A DNA stretch of 64,000 bases from Syncephalastrum monosporum B8922 (Eukaryota > Mucoromycota > Mucoromycetes > Mucorales > Syncephalastraceae). The position numbers and the translations under genes are program-made. This document shows, in pieces, positions 32,703 to 42,946 of the stretch; position 1 is the stretch's first letter, and each line of letters opens with the position of its first letter. The stretch covers positions 78,426 to 142,425 of the forward strand of contig JNEN01000850.1 of NCBI GenBank assembly GCA_000697355.1, in the 5' to 3' direction. The notes beneath the pieces were generated by a model. The model did not search any database, had not been told where the DNA came from, and saw only the letters and a list, made by a program, of their open reading frames with translations.

Positions 32703-33944
32703 CTAGTTCTTGTAAAAGACAACATCGCCTTCATCCTCAACGAAGCGGCAGAGCTTCCAGTTCTGCCACAAGGCCAAGGGAATGGGGGTAGGGTCCTGCT
32801 GGTAGTGCTTACCGAGGACCTTCTTGATATGGTGGGTTGCCTCCTCAGCATTGTAGTGGGGCATGGTAGAGAAGAAATGATGAGCGACGTGGGTGTCGGC
32901 AATGTGATGGTGGAAGTAGTCAATGATGGCGCCGAACGAGCGGTCAACGGTCAGAGCAGCACCGCGCTGGAAGTTCCAGACACCCTCACGGTAGTGGGGC
33001 AGGTTGGGGTGGGTGTGCTGCATGTAGGTGATCAGGACGAGCCAGAAGTTGACAAACAGGTAAGGGATGACGTAGAACTTGATGACCGTCAGAGAACCAA
33101 AGACCTGGCCAGCATAGGCCAGGGCGCTGATCATCGAGACAATACCGGCCGTCGACTGCATCACGTCCCAGACCTGCGTCTCGTCAAAGATAGCGCAGTA
33201 GGGGTTGAAGTGGGAAGCCCAGCCGGGGTAGGCCTGACCCGAGATGTTGGTGAGGAGATAAAGAGGCCAGCCAAAGACAAACATCTTGAAGAAACCAAAA
33301 AGAGTAGCGATGGGCGACTCCTCAAAGGCGCTGTGCGGGCCATCACCCTCGGGGTCCTGGTCACGGGGCGGGAGGCCATAGTGGCTACGGGTGGAGGGCA
33401 AAAAGACTTGGTCGCGGTTCATGTGGCCGGTGGCCTTGTGGTGACGCGAGTGCGAGATGCGCCACGAGTGATAGGGAACAAGCAGGAGAGTATGCAGGAC
33501 CATGCCAACGCTGTTGTTGATAGCCTAATGATGCAGCACAATCAGTTACTAGGGTGCCCTTATATAATAAATTTTGCTTTTTCCCAAAAAGAAAAAGCTC
33601 CCCTGACAGATTTGTTTACGCACCTTAGAAGGGCTGAATGCCTGATGGCCGCATTCGTGGCCAATCACCCAGACGCCGGTACCGACAATACCTTGCGCAA
33701 TCCAGTAGGCGGGCCAGAGCAGAATCCGGGCAGCCTGGTTCGGGATGGTGTCGATCCAGGTGGCGGCATAGGCCAGGGCGGCGATGATGGCAAAGTCGTG
33801 GATAACGTAGGTGAAGGAACGGAGCGTGTCACGCTTGAAGCAGTGGGCAGGGATAGCCTCACGGATCTCTTTGATCGTGAAGTCCGGGATCTCCCAGCCT
33901 CGCTCGACAGCTTCGTCCACGACGGGTTGCTTCTCGGTCGTCAT
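32703..33944 (-). CDS. FAD2: Delta-12 fatty acid desaturase
   Basis: Two exons (33944-33624 and 33524-32703) give 380 residues. The three histidine boxes of membrane desaturases are present: HECGH at 96-100, HSRHH at 132-136 and HVAHH in the C-terminal third. Between them lie pairs of hydrophobic membrane segments. The short N-terminal soluble part (PDFTIKEIREAIPAHCF) is typical of FAD2-type enzymes that convert oleoyl to linoleoyl chains in the ER with cytochrome b5 as electron donor. Length fits fungal delta-12 enzymes (about 390). An omega-3 or bifunctional desaturase is the main alternative; the motif set alone cannot fully exclude it. Confidence 0.93.
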
Positions 33945-34197
33945 CAATGAAATATGAGGTAGAAAGAGGGGAAAGAGAAAGGACAGAATCCCCGGCCAAG
34001 TGTGTCTGGATCTGAAGTTATTATTTTTTTTTTCTTTGGTTTTTATTTGGTTTCTTGTCGGGCATCTCCGCCAATGGGAGACAATCGAGCGACAGGCAAA
34101 ACATTGGCTCTCGTTCCCCAAATGTTGAACCAAGCCGCTTGTATTTCATTCGTCCTTTGGGATGGGCCCCTTTTTCCTTCACATGCCGCTGGGCCTG

Positions 34198-35219
34198 TTA
34201 TCGTCGTTTGGTCCGGGATCGACTGGTGCTGGTTCCTTTTTCTGCTGCTGCCGAACCGCTTGCAGTCCCGCTCCCGGTGGTTGCATGACCCGCACCACTG
34301 CTGCCACTTGCCCCTTTGGTGCTCGTCTTCTTGCGAGTCGCGCTGCGGGCAGATCGCCGTGATCCTTTGCCTGTATCCATGACACGCATATATGCAGTCA
34401 GATGACGCAGCTTAAAAAATAAAAGGGCGGATTGCATGTGACAGATAGAAAATAAAACAAAAAAGGTTTACCTTCTTCTGGTTCAGGGGTCGGCGTAGCG
34501 CTCATCGACGGCGTCGGCGAGCTTTCTTTCTTGACGCGTGCTCGTTTGGAGGGCGGTGGCGTACTGGCAGGCGGTGACGAGGCGGTCGACGCGCCGTCGT
34601 CCTGCCGGTGCTCCGAGATCAGCTGTTCGTAGTCCTCCAACGGCAGCGTAAACTCAGGCAGCCCTTGTGTCTTTTCCTGCTCTGCCCGCTCCTCTTCCTC
34701 TTCCTCTTCATCTTCCTCTTCCTGTGCAATAAATGGCCATCATCATCATTGTCAGCATAGATATAAGGATGTGCTTGTGAGTAGGGTTATCATCTTTATG
34801 GGCTTTGTGTTACCAGTTCCTCCAGAGCATCGAGGCTATAATAGTCACCTAGCTTTTCCCGGATTTCCTTGACGGAGAACGGCCGTCCGCACTTTTGTGT
34901 AAACTGACGCTGTATGCTCAACAGTCGAAAATGCTTGTGGATACCTGTCGCAACGAACCAAACAAGAAGTATCGCATAATCAGTCCGACATGGCACTCCT
35001 TTCTGGACCATGAACACAAGACTATTTACCCACGGGTTTGCAGCGGGCAACAACGCTTAGAAACGCAAGCTCCATGCCAGCATCCCATTCCACTGGTTTC
35101 TCTGTCGGGTTGTCACTCGTGAATTGGGACGGTGGTTGTGACGCATTGCTGAGGAGACTCGTTGCTCCTATTGGCAAGGGCGAGAGCGTTTCGGTTTGTG
35201 GTTCGGATTTGACGCTCAT
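34198..35219 (-). CDS. EAF7: NuA4 subunit Eaf7 / MRGBP (CT20 family)
   Basis: Four exons (35219-35030, 34944-34814, 34721-34472, 34370-34198) give 247 residues. The conserved core reads EWDAGMELAFLSVVARCKPVG then IHKHFRLLSIQRQF, SVKEIREKLGDYYSLDALEEL, the CT20/MRGBP signature. It is followed by a Glu-rich run, LPEFTLPLEDYEQLI, and a Ser/Thr/Pro and basic tail (GKGSRRSARSATRKK). Eaf7 is part of the NuA4 histone acetyltransferase subcomplex with Eaf3/MRG15. The tail may contact DNA or serve nuclear import. All junctions keep phase. Confidence 0.92.
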
Positions 35220-35442
35220 GGTCGTTGATCGGTGGACGAGGGTATCGACTTGGAGAAGTTGGAGAAGAAGGAAAAAAAAAAAAGGATGAAAATTTATGTA
35301 TACTAAGAACGCGTCCATCTTAAAATTGAACGAGCAGATGATACGCACGCCTTGACATCATGATGGCTATCCATGTTGCGTGGATGAAGAACAATGCGGG
35401 ATCATTTATTAAGATTATATCATTGCTGTTGGGGGGGGGGTA

Positions 35443-38298
35443 TCATGATGACAGGCGCTCCATGTGTTGCCGTATAAGGTTGGCAGAGCGAGTGTCGCCC
35501 GCATGTAAGAATGCTGTTTTGAAGAGTCGAAACGTCGTGGTGTCAGGCTGCAGATGCTTGCCAAACGCGCCAATAAATCCGACCGCGTTATGCTGATGTT
35601 CGGGTGGCTTCTTGGTGTCTTGGAACGGACGATGCCTTGCCTCAGCGGCATGGACAAGATCAAACCATGCCTCGACGCCGGTCGCCGACACCATCGCGCG
35701 TGCCGTCAGTAGCCGCGCGTGTTGCTGCAAATGGTCCTGCGTGATGCCCGTCGCAGACTGGAGCACGTGCCAGATGGTCTCGCTCGTCAGCGTGTAGGTC
35801 CCTGCCTGGACGCGCTGATGGGCTTCTATCCACCGCTGTTGCCGCTGCAGACGATGGAGGTCGTGGTCATAGGGCACACGCAAAATGGCCCGCAAAAGGA
35901 GGTTGAACGTCGTTAGATCTACTGGTACGACACCGTACTTTTGCTTATTCAAATCCTTGATGAACGTCTCCACCACGTCCCACTCCTTCTCCACAATCCA
36001 GCCTTGGAGCAAGGTATTGACCGTCCACTGGTCCGGCGGATAGCCAGCCGTGATCATTTGCTGGAGGACATGATGGGCGCTGCCGGTGTTACCACTGCGC
36101 GCAAACGCCTTGATGAGGATGTTGTACGTCACGTGGTCGGGCCTTGCACCGCTCTTTAAGAGTTTCTGGTATATGCGCTTCACCTGCTCAAAGTTGAGCT
36201 CAGGCTCGCGGTCCGCGTATGCGTTCAGGAGGAGATTGTACCAACTCGTGGGGGGGTTCTTGTTGTTCTTGTGCTTGCGTCGTTCGGACGCCATGCCGTT
36301 CCAGATGTGTTCGGCCGTGCGGAGCGCATCGCTGTCGACCGCGACGTCGATCATGGCACGGTGTACGCTGTCTATCTTGCGCCACGGACGCTGTCCTGTC
36401 CTGATCTCGTGCCGCACGTCCTGGTACAGTCGATACGCCGATCTAAAATCGCCTCGTTGGCTGCCCAGACCGCGGATCAGCAGGCTCAGCCCGCCGGCGT
36501 CCACCCGCACGTTCAGTGCCTGTTCCAGCATCTGCAGCGCCTCGACGATGCGTCGGCCTGGGACACCCGCCTTGCCTTCGGGCGTTTTGCTGTGAATCAA
36601 ACTATTGAGCATGCGATAGACCGTGACGGGCGTGAGCTCGATCGATAAGGACGCCAAGAAGTCTTTGAGCTGGTCCCAGTGGCCGAGCGCACACAGCGAT
36701 GTCACCGTCGCTTTAACGACCCGGCGGTTCTTGACAGCCACATGACCCGCAACACCCGTGCGCAACACACGGGACTGGGCAAGACACGTCTGAAAATCAC
36801 CCCGTCCGATTTTGGCTTCCATCACGACCGCGTACGCATCCAAAGCCGCAATGTCGGAGGCCTTTCCCGCTGTCTGGAGTACCTGGGTCCGGCCCATCCA
36901 TGTGTCTGCCTCTGCAAAGCGCCCCTTGCTGGCGAGCGCATGGGCGATGGCTACCTGAGCCGCATCGTCGACCGCCATACCTTGTTTCTCCATCCGAAGT
37001 ACCACCTCCTGGGCCATGGACGGAAGTCGTAGCTCGGCAAAGGTGTACACGAACTGGGTGTACGTGTCGTGGTCCAACGGATGAGCGCGGTCGAGCTCGT
37101 GATACAGGTTGCGTGCGCTCGCAGGAGCCATGCTCTTGCCGAGGACCTTGAGGAGGATGCATGTCGTCTTGACGGTGGGCTGGACCGCGTGCTGCTGCAT
37201 GCGCGCCAGGATGTGCTTGATACCGGCGTAGCTCTGTGCTGATGCCTGGACGTCCAGGAGCATATCACATGTCTTGCTCGTCGGGGTAAATGACATCTGT
37301 GTCAAGAGTGTGTCGAGATTGGCCGCTGAAAAGAGCTCTCGTTCTTTGGCGGGGAGGCTCTCCTTGCGCGCGAGTTGTGCATAGGCTTTCACAAAATGCT
37401 CGAACGTCTGGCCGTCGGTGACGCTCACATGGTCATGGTCCCAGTGGCCGTGATATCGCATCCGCTCTATGTAAGCCTTGTATACCGACTGGAGAGTGTC
37501 TGCCGGAAGGGGTAACTTGAACTCGCTGTAGACCTCGATGGCCCGCCGCAGGTTCTTTTTCACGAGACACAGGTCGATCCATGCCGCCAGTCCCAGTGTC
37601 TCTGCACTTTCGCCCGCATCGACGCCTTGACGCAGCACCTTCAATGCTTCTTCCAGTTGATTGCAGTCGAGTGCGGCCTGAAACAGACGAGTGTAGCCTT
37701 CGCTGTCGATCGGGATCGCGTCGAAAACAGCCCGCGCTTGGTCGAGTTGATCGGTGCGGCCAAAGGCTCGAACGGCGGCGAGGGCCATCGGTCGTGTGTG
37801 GAGTTTCAGGTGGTAGGCGTCCTGAAAGGCAATGGCGATACGACTCCAATAGACCGACCTGCGTTTTGACAGGGCGTGCACTTCCATGGTAAGGATAAGC
37901 TTTTCATAGTCGTCCGAGGTGAAGACGCCCGTGTTCGTCTGAGTGGCGATGGCGCTCAGTTTGACGTAGGCTTTCCAGAGGTTGCCGAGCGGTGGTTTAG
38001 GTGCGTTAAGACAAGCGTCGAAGCGGGCTCGGGCAATGTCGACCTTGTTGAAACGGTCTGAATCCTCGGTAGGGGGCAGCTTAAGAGCAATGGTGACATA
38101 GGAATGGCGGTGCGGGTGGTATCTCAAGGGCGTCGGATATAAGCGCGCGTGGACGAAGTGCAAGCGAGTGGAGGTGGGATCGATGGACAAGAGCCGCCGG
38201 CAAGCAAGACGTGCAGGGACTCGGTTTGTTGTCAGGTGGTGTATTCGACGAGTGTAGTGTAACGAGCGAAGCCATGACTCACTCAGCTGAATGGACAT
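35443..38298 (-). CDS. Large pentatricopeptide-repeat protein, probably mitochondrial
   Basis: An intronless frame of 951 residues with ATG at 38298. The N-terminus is basic and Ser/Arg-rich (LHYTRRIHHLTTNR, LACRRLLS), consistent with a mitochondrial presequence. The body is built of helical pairs with PPR-type spacing, clearest in VTYNILIKAFARSGNTGSAHHVLQQM, WTVNTLLQGW and LTTFNLLLRAIL in the C-terminal third, with divergent repeats before. PPR proteins bind organellar RNA and act in processing, stability or translation of mitochondrial transcripts. In such an intron-rich neighbourhood the lack of introns over 2.9 kb is notable. The target RNA cannot be predicted. Confidence 0.92.
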   Translation of the reverse strand: MSIQLSESWLRSLHYTRRIHHLTTNRVPARLACRRLLSIDPTSTRLHFVHARLYPTPLRYHPHRHSYVTIALKLPPTEDSDRFNKVDIARARFDACLNAPKPPLGNLWKAYVKLSAIATQTNTGVFTSDDYEKLILTMEVHALSKRRSVYWSRIAIAFQDAYHLKLHTRPMALAAVRAFGRTDQLDQARAVFDAIPIDSEGYTRLFQAALDCNQLEEALKVLRQGVDAGESAETLGLAAWIDLCLVKKNLRRAIEVYSEFKLPLPADTLQSVYKAYIERMRYHGHWDHDHVSVTDGQTFEHFVKAYAQLARKESLPAKERELFSAANLDTLLTQMSFTPTSKTCDMLLDVQASAQSYAGIKHILARMQQHAVQPTVKTTCILLKVLGKSMAPASARNLYHELDRAHPLDHDTYTQFVYTFAELRLPSMAQEVVLRMEKQGMAVDDAAQVAIAHALASKGRFAEADTWMGRTQVLQTAGKASDIAALDAYAVVMEAKIGRGDFQTCLAQSRVLRTGVAGHVAVKNRRVVKATVTSLCALGHWDQLKDFLASLSIELTPVTVYRMLNSLIHSKTPEGKAGVPGRRIVEALQMLEQALNVRVDAGGLSLLIRGLGSQRGDFRSAYRLYQDVRHEIRTGQRPWRKIDSVHRAMIDVAVDSDALRTAEHIWNGMASERRKHKNNKNPPTSWYNLLLNAYADREPELNFEQVKRIYQKLLKSGARPDHVTYNILIKAFARSGNTGSAHHVLQQMITAGYPPDQWTVNTLLQGWIVEKEWDVVETFIKDLNKQKYGVVPVDLTTFNLLLRAILRVPYDHDLHRLQRQQRWIEAHQRVQAGTYTLTSETIWHVLQSATGITQDHLQQHARLLTARAMVSATGVEAWFDLVHAAEARHRPFQDTKKPPEHQHNAVGFIGAFGKHLQPDTTTFRLFKTAFLHAGDTRSANLIRQHMERLSS

Positions 38299-39419
38299 GT
38301 CTCAGCTTATCGTAAATGCCAACGCGCCCGTCAGTACAAAAGGTGCACGCGTGCTCTGACGTACAAAAGAAGTATGGGGGGTGGGAGTATAGAAAAATAA
38401 AGCGGGATGTCTCCCCTCCCTTCATAATTAGCTTGGCCTAAGCCACTTCTGCTACCTAAGTTCCCCCCGTCTCTCCAGCTTCGTGTCACCACCGGCATGA
38501 ACCGCTCTACCATTCACCTCTTGCTTACCCGATATTCATCACCAGGCAATACAATATCCACTGATGAGTAGTTCCAGCATAAATATAAGCTGGTGCAAGT
38601 GTGTTACTGCATAATATCATAGGATACCACCATGCCACATGTTTTTTTCTTGTTTTGAATAGTGCAGAAGGTTGGGTGTCGGATGGAAAAGTATCGGACA
38701 TGACTACTGTAACTGGACTGATAGAGACAATATACTCAGTATTATTCTTTATCGAACCGAAATCTTCTGTAGTGCTACTCCATTTAGTGGATGGTGCTGT
38801 TTCTGTTTCAATGCCGAGACCGCTCCCTATTATAAGAGCAGCGTAAAGAAAAGGAAGGCGCCCTTGTGCTGTAAGGACCACCAGAACCATTCGCTGCCCT
38901 GTAGAAGGATATTTTGTAGCGTAATGTAAATGGCTTGCATATATTTAATTATAGCGTTTAATTGTTGCGGTGCCTACCACTTCACTCTGACGTTGACGCA
39001 TATTGGAGGAAGTATGCTCGCGTGCCTGGCCACAGTGACGGAGGCCATAATCGACAACATGCGCACAATACAATACAATACAATCCTAGCAGAAAGTCCA
39101 ATTGCGGGACTCGCTGGGGCTCATGGGAAATGCAGATATCTCCATATATTCTACGTGTGTCAAACTTTTTCTAAAACCTCACGCTACCGAGTGGCGCGCC
39201 TATTGCTTTTGGCAGTCAACGAAAATCAGCTTTGCAAGGTATAATGTGTGATATCCATATCCTAAAGTTTATCTTGACCCTAGAGACCATGAAATATCTT
39301 TCAAGGCCTTGAAAGGCAAAAAGGGTCTGGGGAGCTGACCCTACCTTTTGGGGCTCTGAAAGACATCAAACGCCCGAAAAGGTTCTCAGTAGCCTTGTGG
39401 AGCCTTGTGGAGTCTTATG
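38299..39419. other. Gene-poor region
   Basis: Upstream region of the PPR gene followed by AT-rich sequence with short frames. Near 39300-39420 there are short internal repeats (CCTTGTGGAG twice, CAAGGCCTTGAAAGG). No gene recognised. Confidence 0.45.
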
Positions 39420-40153
39420 GTCCCTAAAAAACCTATCGTCCTATAAACAAGCCATCGACTCGCGTTTTCACCTAAGTATGTAGGACATACTCTGTTCTCA
39501 TTTATTAAGGATTGCAATAATTTGTTCTTGAACTCTGCAACATCGTGAGGCCTTATTCTCTCTTGTCGGGGCCAAACTTCCATGAGCTTCTTCGTGTCTA
39601 AAAAGACTACATAGAGCCTCATACGATACGTCAAGAAACGACTTACTTGGAGAGCCCCGCACGATGCTGAAGGCTGGCAAACAGGGCTTCAATTCATGTC
39701 ACTTTGGACACATCCTCTCCGTCATGTGAGGCATATATCTTCTGGTACAATTCATTCGGGTGCGACAGCGATTGTATCATGACGTCTACGTAGCATGCCA
39801 ATGCACTTTGATTTTGCATCCCTACGGGGTTTCTAATTCCATAAAGCCGCATTTCATTTAGTACACCCAAGATATCTTGCATATATATGTCGTGAACAAT
39901 ATCTGTACGAGGAGCATGGCGCCGAGATTAGGAGCTGTTTGAGCCGGGGCACTTTTTCTCGTGGAGGGGGAATTTCCTCGGGCACAACAATGGGGTCGCT
40001 TTTTGACCCTTCTGATTGACCTATAGCTGCTGAGTGCTTTTCTTGTGTCTTTTTAGCCTGTCTCGACTTGGTCAGGCTAAGCCATGGCTTCTCTACCGGG
40101 TTCAAAAACTCAGGTCTAGCTGGCTCTTTTCTCTTTCCTAAACTCACCGCCAT
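39420..40153 (-). pseudogene. Degenerate USP7/Ubp15-like ubiquitin hydrolase fragment
   Basis: Conceptual minus-strand pieces align in order with the start of a USP7-type catalytic domain. They are RLYGIRNPVGMQNQSALACYVD followed by MIQSLSHPNELYQKIY (Cys-box region, with the candidate catalytic Cys codon at 39795-39793), IEALFASLQHRAG (LQH block), and TKKLMEVWPRQERIRPHDVAEFKNKL (HDVQEL block). An in-frame TGA at 39696-39694 separates the first two. The third block is in another frame, reached only by a frameshift or an implausibly short intron. After it the frame soon closes, and the His-box half of the enzyme is absent. The preceding frame from ATG 40153 (MAVSLGKRKEPARP) is basic and may be the original or a fused N-terminus. 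I interpret this as a truncated, decayed copy, not an active enzyme. Confidence 0.5.
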
Positions 40154-41161
40154 CGTCTTGTCTTGAGCGCTCGCGGTGTCGCCCACGTGCTGCTTTTGCT
40201 TCTTCTTTGGTGTTTGGTGTTTGTCTGGTTTCTTGCGTCCGTTTTTGCGTCACGTTGATAGACTACAACTCTATTTCTGTCAAAACAGGTTCCTAAGGAG
40301 CCGGAACAAGATAGAAAAGATTGTACCCCATCATACATGCAGCACCCATCTCTCGTCTCCATTCAATGTGTAACCCTTGTTATTAGTAGGTTGGCACATT
40401 ATTTTCTCTTATATGTTGGAGACGCTTATTGACCTTCCTTCTCAGGGGCAGTGACTATACCTTACTACGAATGGACTTTGAGAATAGCTATCATTGCAGT
40501 GACTGACTTCTTTCAAAAAGTAAGCTGGCAAGTACTGACCAACCTTTGGGCATATAGCATAACTGTGGTTCCGCACGCCTGTACATACATCAGGGAAACC
40601 TCTTTCCGAGAAAAGTGTTACACACGCAAGCTTCTCAATTACAAATACCTGAATCAGATGTATCTGCCATATGTATAAGCGGACTTCTTTGCTTTCTTTG
40701 TTGTGCAAAGGTGCCGCTCTCAGATGCATGTGTTTCCTACTTCCATTTGCGTCCACGGCGCGTGTAGACAGACGTAACAGTGTATGTAAAGCCGCTCAGA
40801 CAGCCCATGTAAAGATTTCCACGTTGGTGGTATTCGCGATGTCTCTGCTTTATGATTCTCTCGACACAAAGTAAACGTATACAGTATCATTTAAGTGATA
40901 TGTATATATTTCCAGATCCCGGAGCATGAGCTCCTTGCAAATATATTCATGTGGCGTTGCTGTTACACGTTCGAGAAACTATCTCGATCGTTACTCGAAT
41001 GGTCAAAGTATCCTTTTTTAGTAGCCTTTCCCAGGTTGCCGCACTGTTTTCATCGTGATGAAGCAGTTGATGCTGTAAAATAAGCTTGGTGCGGGTAACT
41101 GCCCGTCCTTACGAAGCTCGGCACCCCTGAAAATTTTTCATCCTAATCCATCTCGAAAAAG
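40154..41161. other. Intergenic region
   Basis: AT-rich, with frames up to 104 codons on both strands that overlap one another and have no recognisable domains. Nothing else seen. Confidence 0.45.
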
Positions 41162-41168
41162 TATAAAT
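41162..41168 (+). promoter_or_regulatory. TATA box upstream of the repeat-containing ORF
   Basis: TATAAAT lies 39 nt before the ATG at 41207. An AATAAA-type signal near 41723 lies beyond the frames. Together they suggest a short transcribed unit. Confidence 0.45.
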
Positions 41169-41206
41169 ACCGTATATCTCAACTCTCGCTTGCAAGCAAC
41201 TTTTAC

Positions 41207-41672
41207 ATGACTTCAAACAAGATGGATATGACTGATCTCACGAACGTAGCGGATGGTGTAGTGGTGTGGATGCCCTGCGTCTGGAGCCGAAACAACATAA
41301 GCATGTCGACTGCAAGCCCGAAGATGGATATTTCCGACGATATACTGAAGAACGTGACGGAGGGTGTAGACGCCGCCTGTAGCCGAAGCAACATAAAGAC
41401 GTCGACTGCAAGCGCTCATGGATATCTCTGATGATGTACTGAAGAACGTGGCGGAGGGTGTGGATGCCCTGGGCCTAGAGCTGCGGCGCAAAGAGCAAAA
41501 GCTCTTCTGTGAGCTGTCTCAAATTCGCAAGGAGCTGCGCTTGGCGGGTGCCAAAAAGCGCCCGTGGTTCCCGTGGGGGAGTCCACCAGCAAGGACCTCC
41601 AGGCAAGGCCCACGCTCACCCTTCTTGGGCGGAAGTTGCCGCCTTATTCGCGTCGCCCTCGCCCCGTCCTAG
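41207..41672 (+). other. Short transcribed-looking ORF pair with three tandem repeats
   Basis: Two overlapping frames, 41207-41431 (ATG) and 41418-41672 (ATG), share the same repeated sequence in different phases. The unit encodes M-D-I-S-D-D-(I/V)-L-K-N-V-x-E-G-V-D-A and starts at 41222, 41324 and 41418, giving periods of 102 and 94 bp. Only the third copy continues into a coherent helical, basic sequence (LELRRKEQKLFCELSQIRK). Copy 1 reads like copy 3 if the frame shifts once, so indels have accumulated. It could be a decaying gene made of coiled-coil repeats, or one whose reading frame is restored by splicing. No family recognised. Confidence 0.35.
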
Positions 41673-41739
41673 GCTCCTCTGTCCCTGCTTCCTCCGTCTC
41701 GTACAGAAATGGCGGGACAATAATAAATATTTCTCTTGA

Positions 41740-42946
41740 TAACACTGTTTGTGCTCTCATCTCTCGTCTATTTTGCTAAAGTGAAGAACTCTGGGTCGTT
41801 CCTGGGACCGCCTGGGGGGAACCGCCTCTATATACCATTGCTTGCCGCTGTAATAATGCATTTTGCATATATTCTGCTCTTCCATTGCTGGCTGTCGAAC
41901 CAACATAATGTAATATGTAAGCAGCACTATTTGCGCGGCTTCCGATACTTTTTATCCCTACGGTCGTATCAGTTACGATGGGCATCTCCTCGCAAGTTTC
42001 ACTAGTTGTGCGGATCGATCAATAAAGCTTACTCATCTTCTATATCTACGCTAGTCCTACCATTTCACATCACTGAGATTTGTCCATAGGTATTTGTCTC
42101 AATAAACACCATCAGCTTATGCTGCCTTGCATTACCAATCCTGGCCTCGTTTTCGGTTTTAACTTGGCCCACCTCTCCTGACCGTCAGCGATCATGTATT
42201 CCAAGCTTTTACCTACTGTATTACTAATTTTCTTCGATCATATATCATAGTGATAGTTATAGCCCTATGTGGACAATAAAGGTCAAAAAGACAGTTTATC
42301 TCTTGCGTTCAAGCCAAGGGTCCCCCATTATGTATATCTTTTATTTGTATTTCACGGCCAGTCATTGGTAGGTACGACGCATAGCATATTGTGCTGTCAT
42401 AAACTATGTCCTGACCGTTGACGACGTGGCTCAAGCTATACACGGTCTCCAAGAAAGCGGCAACCGGCGCTTTCACGAGACCTGCAACATGATATTAAAA
42501 GTTGGAAATAAATCAGGTGAACAATGCTTTGGCGAGTTTCGTCCTCATACCGATGAAATCGGGAAAGGGCTCGACGATTTAGAAGAAGACGATGGCGCCG
42601 AAGACATGGAGAGTGGATTGAGGGATCTTTCTAGAATAAAAGTCAAATAATATCTCATATTGCTGAATGAAGGAAAAGAAGAATTGTTCAGGTCTCTGGA
42701 TCAAGCTAAGTCTATCATTTTCAAGCGTATGCTTCTTTAATCTTTGTCTTTTGACACCTTTGTTGATACGATTAGCACTAACCGAGCACACGCTATGAGA
42801 CAAGCTAGAGCAGAAAGAAAGCAGCTAGCTCACGTGGCGCTGTCCGAGCGGCTTTACGTCTGTCCGCACGCGAATTGGAAACATGCACACGGACTCCGCC
42901 ATAAAGGTTGAATGCAGGCGATGGCCTCAGATTATCGATTTCCACC
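41740..42946. other. Intergenic region upstream of the wax synthase gene
   Basis: AT-rich. A plus frame at 42426-42650 (74 codons, acidic end DLEEDDGAEDMES) is the only mildly protein-like stretch and stands alone. No TATA box is obvious close to 42947. Confidence 0.4.

Noticed and set aside
32805..33950. 381-codon plus-strand frame across the desaturase
   Set aside because: It crosses the desaturase intron and is antisense to the three His boxes; no recognisable protein.
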